64,000 nucleotides of DNA from Plenodomus lindquistii (Eukaryota > Ascomycota > Dothideomycetes > Pleosporales > Leptosphaeriaceae). The position numbers and the translations under genes are program-made. The number at the start of each line of letters is the position of its first letter. The first letter of the stretch is position 1. The notes beneath the pieces are model-generated. The model saw nothing but the letters and a program-made list of their open reading frames with translations. It had not been told where the DNA came from and did no database searches. Where the stretch lies: the NCBI GenBank assembly GCA_025504975.1, contig JANUWI010000001.1, forward strand, positions 4,216,001 through 4,280,000, in the 5' to 3' direction. This document shows positions 23,653-35,146 of this stretch, piece by piece.

Positions 23653-24678
23653 CAATTCGGTTTTCCTGTGGACGATCCGAAGTACCATGACAACTTCTCC
23701 CTCTCAGCATTTCAGGGCTTGTTATTTCTTAGTGCTGATCAGTGAGTTTGACGGGCATAGTGTATGCGGATGTCCTATATACGAAGGAGTTCGTTTCTTT
23801 TAGCGCATCCAACCTACAAAGCCTCAACTCTAACGGCGTCATATTACAACAGGGAGCTAATAATAGAATACTACGCACTAATAGCATGCTTTAAGCACAC
23901 TGTAGAGTATTCAGCTGTGCTGTAGTATAACTTGGTGTATGCGTTGAGGCCCCGAGGAGACTATCGTAATGCGACTCGTCACGGTAGTCAAGACAATATC
24001 AACTTTACAGTCAACAATCTGCCCCTATTTACTGCGATCAGTGTCCTTGTCCTGTGGGGCGGTCTTTGCGATCCTCCACCCACAATAGATACGAAGTGTT
24101 TCCGCCCCCCTACCCCACAGAACCGGCAAACATGCGCGGGCGCGCCCGATGACGCACGCGGCTGGCTTCCGGTGACACTCCGGATTGACAAAAGCGCACC
24201 GATCAAGCGGCTGACTTGCCAATGCGTCCACACCAATTAGCTGTTATCTGCCGTGGGATAGTTTTGGTTAAACCATTGGTGTTGGCGGGTTCTTATCTCG
24301 CGTGCTTGTTATCCCCTTAAGCATGCACCATGCAATCATACTGCACTGCGTCTATCGCGTTCCAGTGATTCCAATCTCTCATGTTAAAAATATTGGTGCC
24401 GATTGCTAGGTTGCATCTCGTTTACCGTCTTAGCACTAAAGCTTGGTATTAGACTTATTTCTGCTCGTTCCCCGCAGGCTGGGGTCAGCGCGCGCCGTTG
24501 AAGGGCGTTTGGCACGCAAGAAAATCTGTCGTGTTCCCGGTTCTTGGTTGTCAACTCATCTACTAACCACTTCCCTCCAAAAGGCCAGGCTCGTCGCGCT
24601 CATCGCTCTTGTTGCAACAGTCCTTGTCCCACGCTTAGCCTTTGAAACGATAATTGAAAGAGCTGGATACACGGCACG
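23653..24678. other. Intergenic region upstream of the permease
   Basis: About 1 kb. The first 300 bp is AT-rich with no coding signal, followed by a GC-richer block at 24090-24190. The part near 24679 is the permease promoter and leader. No gene, tRNA or repeat recognised. Confidence 0.5.
24244..24298 (-). promoter_or_regulatory. Possible paired GATA-factor sites upstream of the permease
   Basis: TTATCT occurs at 24244-24249 and at 24293-24298, which is AGATAA on the other strand, 380-435 bp before the permease start. Paired HGATAR sites are bound by AreA-type nitrogen regulators in filamentous fungi. Six-base motifs arise by chance, so this is suggestive only. Confidence 0.3.
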
Positions 24679-26556
24679 ATGGGCGGGAAAAGTGTATCCA
24701 TCACTGGTGATGGGGGAGGCAGAAAGGGCTCAGTTTCGGACCCCAGCGCTGATGCTGCACTTGCGAAGATGGGCTATGCAAGCGAACTTCCTCGAAACCT
24801 AAGCATGTTGAGTGTCTTGGGAATGTAAGTCCTGTCTAGTTGTGTTCTGATTCGGTGAGCGCTGCAAAGTTGTGTTGTTCTCACTTGGCGGCGCTGCGAA
24901 GATGCGTTGCGCATCAACCACCACAACGCACTCTACCACGAATTTGAGAATCATGCTGATCGGAATACAGGAGCTTCGCTATCATGGCCGTGCCGTTTGG
25001 TTTAAGGTTCGTTTGTTCAATCCTGATCAGCAAGGGCTTTGCACTGATGTGAAAAGTACAACGCTCTACATCACCTTGACAGACGGACAGAGTGTCACCA
25101 TCCTCTGGGGTTGGATCCTCGTCTCGTTAATCTCGCTCTGCATCGCCGCCTCTCTTGCCGAAATTTGCGCAGTCTACCCCACAGCCGGTGGAGTCTACTA
25201 CTGGTCGGCCATGCTCTCCACACGCGAGTGGGCGCCTATCACATCTTGGATCACGGGCTGGCTAACACTGGTGGGAAACTGGACAGTCACACTTTCAATC
25301 AACTTCTCTGGCGGTCAACTGATCTTGTCCGCGATTACGCTATGGAATGAAGACTTTGTACCGAATGAATGGCAAACCGTGCTAGCTTTCTGGGCAGTCA
25401 TGTTGGTCTGCATGAGCATCAACATTTTTGGCGCAAAATACCTTGATCTCATCAACAAGATCTGCATCTATTGGACAGCCAGCAGTGTGGTCATTATCAT
25501 GATTGTACTGTTAACTATGGGGGACAACAAGAGAGACGCAAAATTTGTTTTCACACACTATGACGCGAGTCAGAGTGGATGGTACGTTTCTCTGAGATTT
25601 TATGGCTTGGCCTGGTGCTGACATGTTGAAACAGGCCATCTGGTTGGGCGTTTTTTGTTGGCCTGCTACAAGCTGCGTATACACTGACAGGCTACGGCAT
25701 GGTCGCAGCTATGTGTGAAGAAGTCGCTTACCCGGAACGCGAAGTCCCCAAGGCCATAGTGCTCTCTGTTGCAGCCGCAGGTATTACCGGAGTGATATAT
25801 TTGATCCCTATTCTCTTCGTCCTGCCCGACGTGCAGATGCTGCTCGACGTCGCCAACGGTCAACCCATTGGCCTCCTGTTCAAGACTGTCACGGGATCTG
25901 CTGGTGGTGGTTTCGGTCTACTCTTTTTGATCCTGGGCATCTTGATGTTCGCAGGGACTGGTGCACTCACGGCAGCATCCCGTTGTACGTATGCGTTCGC
26001 CCGGGACGGTGCGATCCCAGGTTCGACGCTCTGGGCCAAGGTGGACAAGCGATTCGACATCCCACTCATGGCTCTCGTCCTCTCGACGGCGGTGGACTGC
26101 CTCCTAGGTCTCATCTACTTTGGCTCCAGCGCTGCTTTCAACTCGTTCACAGGTGTTGCAACTATCTGTCTGTCGACATCATACGGAATGCCCATCCTGA
26201 TCTCGGTCATCCGCGGTCGGAAGGCCGTACAGAACTCATCATACTCGCTGGGTCGATTCGGATTTGCCATCAACGTAGCTATGATCATATGGATATGTCT
26301 GGCCGTCGTGCTATTCTGCATGCCTGTTAGCCTCCCAGTCGAGCCTGCCACAATGAACTATGCGAGCGTCGTGTTTGCAGGCTTCGCGGCTATCAGTGTT
26401 GCATGGTACTTTATTCGCGGAAGAAAGGATTTTACCGGACCCCCCGTGCCTACAGATGTCGCGCCTGGCGAAGAGGTGCCTGTTGCCGGCTTAGCGGTGC
26501 AAGAAAGCAACCAGGAACGAAATGGCGATGTGGAAGGCAAAGGCGGCAAGCTGTGA
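24679..26556 (+). CDS. Amino-acid/GABA/choline permease (APC superfamily)
   Basis: Four exons, 24679-24824, 24971-25006, 25057-25581 and 25635-26556 (introns 146, 50 and 53 nt), give 542 residues with about twelve membrane spans. It is a plasma-membrane proton-coupled transporter of the fungal GABA/choline permease group. Splicing of a 36-nt exon 2 restores helix 1: MLSVLGMSFAIMAVPFG followed by STTLYITLTDGQS. Conserved motifs follow: SLAEICAVYPTAGGVYYWSAM, GWLTLVGNWTVTLSINFSGGQ, TGYGMVAAMCEEV and the ASRCTYAFARDGAIPGS cytosolic loop. The C terminus is polar and Glu/Gly-rich. Substrate cannot be fixed from sequence; amino acids, GABA or choline are possible. GATA-like sites upstream hint at nitrogen control. 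Confidence 0.92.
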
Positions 26557-27338
26557 ATACCTGATGTAATACAAGTATCTTTGTGAATGTACCATATAAT
26601 GTACCGCATGTTTTTAGTCACGATGGAAACGTGCAAAGGTCCTAACTAAGCTGTACTTTAGCTGCTTCAGCTGTATTCTATCATTCAAGTTGTAGATATC
26701 TGTATACGATTTGACAGAACCAGACTTATTCTTTCTTTAGCAACTACCTGGATCTAGGTGTGATTTCCTGCTCTTAAGATACGTTATACCGACGGTAGGG
26801 TTCATAGTCAGAAAATTGTAACGACTCAGGAGCAAGAGGTGTCAAATTATAGCGGAAGTGTACACCCTGGTGGGCCTTGTTCGAAATCGCTTCCCATCCG
26901 AATGGGCGATCAAGTCAGAGCGTCTTATATCAAGACAACGCTCCACAATGCCACATGGTTAGGTCGACCATTAACAGTGCAAAGGAATCCTGACCGCTCG
27001 AGCTGTCATTCCCCGACTAGCTAGTCAGAAGATGCCGACGTTGACAGTCTTCTGTACGCACAATTGTGATGGATGAGTAAGAATTTCCGCTGCGGTGGGG
27101 ACGGGCACGCGCCACACGAAGCTCAGCCACCGCTAGTGAGATGCGCGTCTCCGACAAACCACTTTACGCGACAGGTCACCGTCACTTTCGAGGACGCGTC
27201 GTTTGTATATGGAAACAATGGCTGTGAGGTAAGTGATGCCATGAAGCGACAAACAAAGCTGCCCGTGCCATTTACTACGCGTCTTGTTGCCTCAAGCATC
27301 GTACCTGCACCAATCTGGGGACAGGCGCGCATGCTAAC
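26557..27338. other. Intergenic region, 0.8 kb
   Basis: This lies between the permease stop and the start of the SANT/WD40 gene, both on the plus strand. The first half is AT-rich and should hold the permease terminator; the second half is the downstream gene's promoter. No extra gene seen. Confidence 0.5.
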
Positions 27339-30300
27339 ATGGGTAGCCACCAGCGACAGAGGATAATAGACCTCACGACGGAGCCAGACAAGCACAATGA
27401 CGAAGCGGCACTGTTACCATGTCATGTCACGTCCACGCGCACACCCAGTCATGGAAGCAACGACGGCTCTCAGCCAGCTCAGCCACCGCTGGACGGATCA
27501 CAGCCAGTCGCAGCCACATCGCTTACCCGTACCATAGGGTCGCTCGACCGTGCAAACAGTGGCCACGGCGATTTCATGCACTCAGAAAGGTCCACGAAGA
27601 GAATGAGAATTTCTGAGCCAGAGAGCCATCCCGCGTCACCGTTTCTGCAACCACAACCACAGCCATCAATCACCCCAGCCGGCACGTGCGGCCGTATAGC
27701 GGCAACACCAGCGAACGACCCCAGGCGAACGGCCGGCAACGCCAGGTCTCAGGAGCGTCCTGGACCAGCTCGCACGGCGTACTCTGGATCTACGCAGGCC
27801 AACATTAGTAACAAGGCTCCTTCTGTACGAGACATTAACCAAGCTTTGAAGAGCAATAGCACCAGGATTCCTCTACTGGACCAGGTCACCACACATACTC
27901 CGCGTGCGCTTCAAATTGGACGCATATCTCAGACAGCGGGCAGCGCTAGCCGGGTCTATGCAGAACCTCTCAAGGCACAGGATACTAGTCACTCAATGCC
28001 CCAAACATGTGCTCAACCACCCGGCATTGTATCATCTCACAAAGATTCAACCCCACGTGCTCCCAAAATAAGCCTCCCGGCCAGTACCTTGCCAGCTGAG
28101 ACCGAAGGGATACTAAACCCTTCTTCAGCACATTTGAGGTCTGCAATGCCTAGCATCTTCTCACGGCCGAACGAAACCCCAAAATATGGCAATGTTGGTC
28201 TCCTGGGGGAGACTCGCGACTCAGAAGAGCCACAGTCGCTTGAAAGGCTGATTCTATCCGAGCCCAGCACAGGTACAACGGCCCCTCCATCGGTACCTTG
28301 TCTTCCCATCGCAGCACCGCCAGGTCCTAATCCTCAGACCCTTCAGCGCGCAAGGGTCACGAATCAGTTCACAGAGGAGCATGACCATTTTTTGATCTAT
28401 CTCAAAGAGGTCAAAGCCTACCAATGGAAAAAAATCACTGAAGAATTCAACAAGGTATTTCCCTTGCGTGCTTACCACACTCTACAATCGCGTTACTCGA
28501 CCGTGTTGAACAAACGTAACCGGGCCCAAGATCCTGTAATGCTCTCCCTTCCTATGCAGTTTGCCTCCGAGGCAGCCATTGATTGGGCCACTGTTCACGA
28601 GGCCAACCCTGGCCCGAGAGATCCCACAGAGACACGAGGTCTGCCCGAACCTGTAATAACTGCGAAGCCCAAGACTCGACGCCATATCCCGCGCGATGAA
28701 TCATTCCAGCGGACTGTTCCTCTCCGACAAGCTACCGACCCTGAGTACTCTTCCGGGGGAGATTCTGTGCCACGCAGGGAACGCTATGGTCGAGCTGCAC
28801 GGGTCAATTATAGGTGGCCACGCCAACGACGGAGGGGAGAAGACATGGAGATGGGGGAAGAGGGAAACGAAAATTACACCATACCTGACTACGAAAGTGA
28901 GGAACCTGTCACTCCGACTGAGAATGATGAAGCGTCTCTGGGAGCGACTGTTCGCTTTGACACAACCCCGGTAGTCGTCGAATTTGAGGATGCTGATGCA
29001 AAACTCACTTCGATGGTGGCCAACCGATCCCATAAGCATTCGCCCAAGATACTTCCATATCTGAGTGTCACCGAATTAGCAGCCATCAAGACTATCGCTC
29101 TAGAACAAGCTCATGATCCACGCCATAGAAAGTCACTACAGAGTTGTGTGTGGCACGTCGATTTCAGTTCTGACGAAATCAGCGTGGTGGAAGACGCAAT
29201 TTCGAGGATCAAAGCAATGCGGTTCGGTTCGAGACACGGCACGAGAAGACGACAGCTACGGGAGAGTTTGAAGGAGTTCTCTGAAGCAGCTCTATTGCAG
29301 TTGTCTAATGAACTTTGTCGAAAGCTTCGTTCGAGAGATCAAAAGAGCATTGAGGCTTTCTTATGCGACGCAAAGGCTGGTGCGATCGCAGATCATCCAC
29401 GCATACAAAGGCTTGCAGCTTCGAGACCTGACGACCAGCGGAGCTCACGGCAATCGAAGTCGACGCTATCTACCATTCGTGACCGCGAAATGGGTCGACA
29501 GTGTACGAGAGGCTGGCGAGCAGCCTCCAAGTCACTCACATACCAAGATAAGAACAGGGTAATGGACACCTTTGGCGCTGCAACTTCATGGACGGGTGCA
29601 TCCGGGGATATTCATGCCGTGGCCTGGGCTCCGAGCGGTGAAACGTTCGCGGCCGCTGCCGTAGCAGTGGATGACCCTGATTCGATGCAGTATAATAGGC
29701 CTAACAACCTTCTCTTTGGCAAATGTTGTTCAAACACCATACACGAACTTGGTCAGCATTACCGAAAGCGCGAGAAAACTGCTCAAGGCCCAAACTCTAC
29801 GCACGCGATGTTCGCTTCGCAGGATCCCAAGATATACAACACAGTCAGCTCAATAGGCTTCTCAAACTCTGGAAGGTTGTTGTATTCTGCCGGATACGAC
29901 GGCTCCGTATGTGTATGGCATACCGATACCGAGTATCAACAGCCCATGCTAGGAGCGATGGTCACGGTCAAAGCGCCTGTAGAGATGATCGCTATCAATC
30001 CAGTCCATACTGGTATGCTAGCAGCAGCGGTCAAGGTGTCTGATAACAAGGCTATAAGATTTCTTCAGTTCAACGAAGACGACCCATGCCAATTTACATT
30101 CGATAACCTGCATTCCCAGAAGGCGGTAGCACGCCCTGATTTGAAGGTACTGCCGACCGCGATTCAATTTGAACCGAGATATGGTGGCACGTTGCTTGCA
30201 GGATTCGGGGCCAATCTTCGCGACTTTGGCTTCGATACCACAGGCGATATTGGTCTTTGGGATGTAAAGACGCTTCAGGCACTCAGCATATATGGGGCCA

Positions 30301-31697
30301 GCCTCAATGTTTTTGACGTTGAATTCAATCCAAATCGCTCGGTCATGCCATTATTTGCGGTCGGATGCGTGGCCGGAAATAATGTCAATCGGGGCACTAA
30401 GTCAATCGTGCGGCTGTATGATGAAAGAGCGGATCAGAGGTATTCGTTTGCTAGAGAGATTGAGTGCAAGGCACTAGACATCAACGACGTTGTGTGGTGT
30501 CCGCACGACGAGTACCTCATTGCCGCCGGCTGTACCGATGGACAAGCCTATGTATGGGATGTTCGCTATGAGATGGATCCTTTGCACGTCTTGTCGCACG
30601 GCCAGTCAGTGATGCCCCTGCAAGACGGCGTAAAACTTGAGTACACGGACACAGGCGTTCGTTTTCTGTCATGGGGTGACAACGCCACAAGACTCTACTC
30701 CGGATCATCTGACGGCAAGGTCAAAGTATGGGATATCACACGCTCGAAAGAGGATGCCTTCATCAAGGACATCGTCAGCACTAACTCTGGAATCATGGCG
30801 GGCGCTTTCAGCCCAGATCGCAGCAAGCTTGTCGTTGGAGAGGTAGACGGCTCAGTTGACGTTCTAGAAGTAGGACGAGATGGCTATAGTCTTGCAGACG
30901 CGCTTAAGCTACGATATATCCCGTATGAGGACAACGACGGTTTGGACGGAGACGATGTTCGTATTGACATAGGTCCGAATTCGGGAGTTGCCGAGGGACA
31001 GCATCTCTTGAATTCGGGACAGCTGCAAAAAATTCCCATGGGCGACCTGCCTATGTGTCAAGTCGTCCAAGGACCATCGTACAGTGGCCCGTACGATCAG
31101 AGTGAGGAAGCACAAATGCTTCGCGAGAAGGCGCTGGTCTTCCAACGCAGCCTTGCTACCATACCTGGCTCACAATGTGACATTCCAGCCTGTGGAGAAA
31201 GCATAAACAAGACAACCAACGAAGATGTCGGCGACTCAGGCCGAAGTCTGGATCGAATTCCCGACGCTCTTAGCAGGGCCTGGGCATCCCCTGAGCTGAC
31301 TCATATTGTACCCGGCAAATCGAAATGCACTCGTTGCGGCCGTCCTGCACGACCATCATGGGATAAGGATCATGGGGACTCCATCGTTCTGTGTGAGCAT
31401 TGTTGCTTCGCTTGTTTCCGATGCGGATCCGCGAACGCGATCAGACCTGGACTTAGAAGCCTCTCCTGCGATTCCTGCGCCGCAACCTGGGAAATCGGAC
31501 TCTTGGGTTATGAGATTATACAGCCGACCCAATCTGCTAAGCTGGTGCTGGACGTGCCTCCATTGAGAAATTTTGGCAAGGCGATGTACTTGGACAGACT
31601 TGAAGATTTGGAGACCTCGTTTGGTGACGAGATGAATGCGCTGAGTGATTATTACTTCTCGCTTGCCCTTGGTCGACCGGAGAGTCCTCCACTCTGA
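27339..31697 (+). CDS. Large SANT/Myb plus WD40 repeat protein with Cys-rich C terminus
   Basis: A single exon of 4359 nt encodes 1452 residues. Residues 1-330 are disordered, with many Ser/Thr/Pro. A SANT/Myb-like helix bundle follows at about residues 341-392 (FTEEHDHFLIYLKE, QWKKITEEFN, YHTLQSRYSTVLNKR). An acidic and basic linker leads to a WD40 region at about residues 745-1180, with repeats such as LLYSAGYDGSVCVWHTD, LIAAGCTDGQAYVWDVR and LYSGSSDGKVKVWDIT. Near the C terminus (about 1330-1390) pairs of CxxC form a zinc-ribbon-like block (CTRCGRP, CEHCCFACFRCG, CDSC). SANT plus a beta-propeller suggests a chromatin or transcription scaffold in the nucleus; this is inferred. I do not recognise an exact family name. 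Confidence 0.85.
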   Translation: MGSHQRQRIIDLTTEPDKHNDEAALLPCHVTSTRTPSHGSNDGSQPAQPPLDGSQPVAATSLTRTIGSLDRANSGHGDFMHSERSTKRMRISEPESHPASPFLQPQPQPSITPAGTCGRIAATPANDPRRTAGNARSQERPGPARTAYSGSTQANISNKAPSVRDINQALKSNSTRIPLLDQVTTHTPRALQIGRISQTAGSASRVYAEPLKAQDTSHSMPQTCAQPPGIVSSHKDSTPRAPKISLPASTLPAETEGILNPSSAHLRSAMPSIFSRPNETPKYGNVGLLGETRDSEEPQSLERLILSEPSTGTTAPPSVPCLPIAAPPGPNPQTLQRARVTNQFTEEHDHFLIYLKEVKAYQWKKITEEFNKVFPLRAYHTLQSRYSTVLNKRNRAQDPVMLSLPMQFASEAAIDWATVHEANPGPRDPTETRGLPEPVITAKPKTRRHIPRDESFQRTVPLRQATDPEYSSGGDSVPRRERYGRAARVNYRWPRQRRRGEDMEMGEEGNENYTIPDYESEEPVTPTENDEASLGATVRFDTTPVVVEFEDADAKLTSMVANRSHKHSPKILPYLSVTELAAIKTIALEQAHDPRHRKSLQSCVWHVDFSSDEISVVEDAISRIKAMRFGSRHGTRRRQLRESLKEFSEAALLQLSNELCRKLRSRDQKSIEAFLCDAKAGAIADHPRIQRLAASRPDDQRSSRQSKSTLSTIRDREMGRQCTRGWRAASKSLTYQDKNRVMDTFGAATSWTGASGDIHAVAWAPSGETFAAAAVAVDDPDSMQYNRPNNLLFGKCCSNTIHELGQHYRKREKTAQGPNSTHAMFASQDPKIYNTVSSIGFSNSGRLLYSAGYDGSVCVWHTDTEYQQPMLGAMVTVKAPVEMIAINPVHTGMLAAAVKVSDNKAIRFLQFNEDDPCQFTFDNLHSQKAVARPDLKVLPTAIQFEPRYGGTLLAGFGANLRDFGFDTTGDIGLWDVKTLQALSIYGASLNVFDVEFNPNRSVMPLFAVGCVAGNNVNRGTKSIVRLYDERADQRYSFAREIECKALDINDVVWCPHDEYLIAAGCTDGQAYVWDVRYEMDPLHVLSHGQSVMPLQDGVKLEYTDTGVRFLSWGDNATRLYSGSSDGKVKVWDITRSKEDAFIKDIVSTNSGIMAGAFSPDRSKLVVGEVDGSVDVLEVGRDGYSLADALKLRYIPYEDNDGLDGDDVRIDIGPNSGVAEGQHLLNSGQLQKIPMGDLPMCQVVQGPSYSGPYDQSEEAQMLREKALVFQRSLATIPGSQCDIPACGESINKTTNEDVGDSGRSLDRIPDALSRAWASPELTHIVPGKSKCTRCGRPARPSWDKDHGDSIVLCEHCCFACFRCGSANAIRPGLRSLSCDSCAATWEIGLLGYEIIQPTQSAKLVLDVPPLRNFGKAMYLDRLEDLETSFGDEMNALSDYYFSLALGRPESPPL

Positions 31698-32296
31698 GTG
31701 GACAAAGGCTGTGAGTAGGTCAGAACAGCTGGGATTGGAGGCGAGCAGGCTGCTGGTTATTGATATACTGTACTCTGCGTGTGTTGCAAGATGGATTGGC
31801 TGTCTCTAAGCAATATACCCAGTGATTCTTCTTGTTCAAGTCAATTCATCTGTTACTCCGAGGCGAGCTTCTTGCACGACAGTGGACACGCGCAGATTTG
31901 AGTGTGAGTTTTCAGACAGCACTGTCTCTCTACTGGTCCATATTTTCCTCTCAATCCTGTTGTGTACCGAGTCCTCCGCTTTTCGCCACAAGACCTGAAT
32001 GCTGACAGAGCTGTCAGATCATGTAGAGCTAGCTCATCGTCATTAACGAATGTTTTGTGTGCTGACGTTGTTTTCGCAAAACATTGGGTGACTACTATGA
32101 CATTATCGTTGGAACTAACTAGACGAGAAGCAAAGTATAGTAGACATGACCGCATTTCATTCTGCGCGGTCGACTCCAGAAAAAGTAAGCAGCGGCAACT
32201 GTCTCCCCTCAACAGCGTGAGCCAACGTTATCAGAGTGTACACAGCATCAACCAAAAAAAATCCCTTTACAATCATGGACATTCACCGAGCAATAT

Positions 32297-32298
<2 letters not shown>

Positions 32299-32357
<59 letters not shown>
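32299..32357. repeat. (GT)n microsatellite, about 29 units
   Basis: An uninterrupted GT tract of 59 bases, by far the longest simple repeat in the window. It lies between two convergent genes. Likely length-polymorphic between strains. Confidence 0.95.
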
Positions 32358-32358
<1 letters not shown>

Positions 32359-32450
32359 ATCAACATACCGCAAACAGCGTCATATATAACCAACATGTCG
32401 TTCACCGGCGTATCGATCAACACTGAACACCACCCAACGTGCGTTTTAGC

Positions 32451-32475
32451 CACACACACACACACACACACACAC
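32451..32475. repeat. (CA)n microsatellite, about 12 units
   Basis: A 25-base CA tract 93 bp after the GT tract. The two are complementary, so a transcript crossing both could fold on itself. Confidence 0.93.
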
Positions 32476-32892
32476 CTACACACATCATACCACACTCTTC
32501 TCAACCTACCCCTACCTCCCACAATTGCCCAACTCACTCCACCATCACATCACACGTCACTGGTCTGACCCCCTCTACCCCACTACATCACACACACCCC
32601 GTTTCGTCGGCCACGGGGCGAGCAGAAGTACTATACCATCCTTGCCAAGAAGAACGACAGCTCATGAAACGCTTTACAAGTCTTCTTTTGCATTGAAGTA
32701 CATATGTACTGTGTGTGTACATGACATGACATGACATGAAGAAGCGGTGGTTTATGGGCCCAGACTTTAGTTGTCGATGCACGACAGGTGGCACGTGAGC
32801 AAGTGGATACATGACACGTGTAACACTGTACCTGGAACGTGACGAGGCGTGTACATGTACAGTGCACATGAGGCCTAAAAGCTCTGATCAAA

Positions 32893-32919
<27 letters not shown>
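32893..32919. repeat. (AG)n microsatellite, about 13 units
   Basis: A 27-base AG tract followed by an interrupted GAGAGG extension. A purine-only run on the plus strand. Confidence 0.93.
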
Positions 32920-32923
<4 letters not shown>

Positions 32924-33120
32924 AGGGGCGTGACCTGTCAAACGTGTGCCCGGTGTGAATTGCTAGTGGTATTCTTTGCGGGGGCTATCTGTGTATATGT
33001 ACTTGCTGTTGTCTTGACATGCCAATGACAGCGGATGTGTAGTACATACTCCATTCGCTTGTGCTCAAAAAAAAACCTGGCGTTGATGCACCCTGACGGA
33101 CGTCAAGATTGGGACACTAC

Positions 33121-35146
33121 TCAGGGCAGGTCGGCCAACGACCGTATGATGGGGTATGTAGTCTTTGCGTCGTCTGGAAGGGGTGCATTGCCAGGACGGT
33201 CCAATATAATGGAGTAAACGTTGGCCCTGGTTGCAGCCTCGGCCTCTACAGACAAGTATGATTAGCGGGGTGTGTTACTCTGAGACGTGATCATGCACAA
33301 GGTGGGCGTCACGATGTAGGACTGAAGTGCCCATCGCGACGAAGCTTGATAGTTGTAGACCAGCTGAGCGCTAAAGCAGTATAACACCAAGGTATGTGAT
33401 AAGCGGGACCGGAGAATGGAACAATGGTGTGATGTCTCATGGAGCGTATTAGGCATAGTAGCGATGCGAACATACCTTTGACGTTATCTGTCAAGAATGT
33501 GACCTTTGACGCAGCTGTACCCATCTCCGTGCATATCTTCTCATACGAGCCTTGTTCTAGCTTGGGTCCGGCGTTGATGGTGTCATAGTGAGCGGAGAAG
33601 AGGGGCTTGATGTCTACAGTCGAATCACCCTTCCGGACGTAGGAGAAGAACTGGAGCTGTGCCTGCACGCTGCCGGACGAGAATATCGCCAGTGTCTTAC
33701 CAGCAGCTTTCCAGGCCTCTAGGGTCGGAACGACGTCCTCAAAGAGCGGGGTCTTGAGACTGCCGTTGCTGAAACCCGTGGTCCAAAGGTGACCTATGAC
33801 ACTGTTAGCCCAACGGCGATTACCATCAGAGAGTTTGCAAACATGACGCGGATGGCATCATCTGGCAATCTACCACGGTTGGTCCAGTGCATTCATGGAT
33901 GAACAGTGGGTCAGTTGTAGCGTTCGCCAGGAAGCACTGTGATAAGCTGGTGAGGAGTGATTCAGCACCGTCTTGATAGTCGATAACGACGAAACGATGG
34001 CGATGGCGATTGTCGTAGAGTCAGTTTTGGTGACGATCGACAGACCGGACCAGTCCCCCTTGGCCCGCACTATGTAGTTGGTAGAGTAGCGTGGTGTCGG
34101 CGCTTGTTGGCAAAGAATGTACCGACAACCAGCCTCATGATTTGTTGCAGGACAGGACTAGGGTAGCAGCCCGTTGGAGATAACATTGTGGAGAGTTTGG
34201 TAACCTACCTTGCAGCTGCTTCAAATAGACAGCCTTTACGTCTCGCCGTGTCAAATCTTGTACATGTGAGATGAGCGCATCGGCATCTTGCTTAGTTTCT
34301 TCAGGAAAGTCCTTGATAAGGTTCTGAAAGTTTTGATCTGTCCACGAGTCGTTTGCGAGTCTTGTGAGACTGTCAAGTGCATACGGATACTGCGGCTAAC
34401 GGTGAGCGAGCTATAGAAAGGAGAGGACCCCATTACGCATCGCGTGACAGGTGACGGAAGGTTGGAACGCGACGATCGCCATGTACATCTAGGAGGTGGG
34501 CAGGCGTACGAACGAGTGTCTGGAACGAAGAAAATGACGGCCGAAGTAGCACCAAGTGGCCAGGAAGCCCGGCCCGTTGTGCAGCCCAACCGTTGGTGGA
34601 TCACGAGGGTCGGTTCTTGGTCCTGACTGTTCCAAATGCGGGGTCGTAAAGCTGTCGAGACGAGCGCCATACAAAGCTTGATGGCGGCGGTAGAGGGCAG
34701 CGACAACAAAGAAGAGTGCTTACCATGACATCCTTGACGAATGAAATGCTTGAGATGGTGCCCTCTACAGATAAGCCGGCATGATTAGCCTATCTTGCGC
34801 AGCATCAATGGTTGCACGCGCAACAGAGAAGTGAGACATGGTAGAGGCTGGACTGGACTGGCTGTGGCGCTGACCACAGTATGGGGAAGCAGGCAAGCGC
34901 CCGGAAATGCGCAGCAGCAGATGGGTGAGAGAGCGACAATGTATGGACTATCGTCTGCGGTGTTTCATCGTGCTGCTGGCTAGACCATGCAACTCGCGAG
35001 GCTGCGTGCATGGCGAAGACTGGCTGCCAGTGGCTTCGGTCGGTGCTGAAGGACTGGAGAAGCGCATGTAGTTGAGACTTACCAATGTCGAGCAGCACGA
35101 CCTCGGACTGCTTCCAGCGCTCACCATTAAGCGAAGCTACAGACAT
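33121..35146 (-). CDS. UTR4: Enolase-phosphatase E1 (acireductone synthase)
   Basis: Five exons, 35146-35083, 34764-34724, 34389-34209, 33793-33476 and 33245-33121, give 242 residues. The enzyme enolises and dephosphorylates 2,3-diketo-5-methylthiopentyl-1-phosphate in the methionine salvage pathway. Motif I of the HAD fold is rebuilt across intron 1: VVLLDI plus EGTISSISFVKDVM, with the nucleophile Asp in LDIEGT; then YPYAL. HAD motif II is IFSSGS, and motif III/IV gives the acidic FLTDNVKEAEAA across intron 4, followed by RPGNAPLP. Length matches the family (about 230-260). The four introns are 318, 334, 415 and 230 nt, far above the norm here; every exon is nevertheless in frame and conserved, so the gene looks intact. 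Confidence 0.93.

Larger units (their letters stand above)
31698..33120. other. Convergent 3' region with microsatellites, 1.4 kb
   Basis: This lies between the stop of the SANT/WD40 gene and the stop of the enolase-phosphatase gene. It contains three dinucleotide tracts, annotated separately, and no credible gene; frames with long His-Thr or Val-Cys runs come from the tracts. Confidence 0.6.

Noticed and set aside
32283..32568. Frames with long Val-Cys and His-Thr runs
   Set aside because: They are produced by the GT and CA microsatellites.
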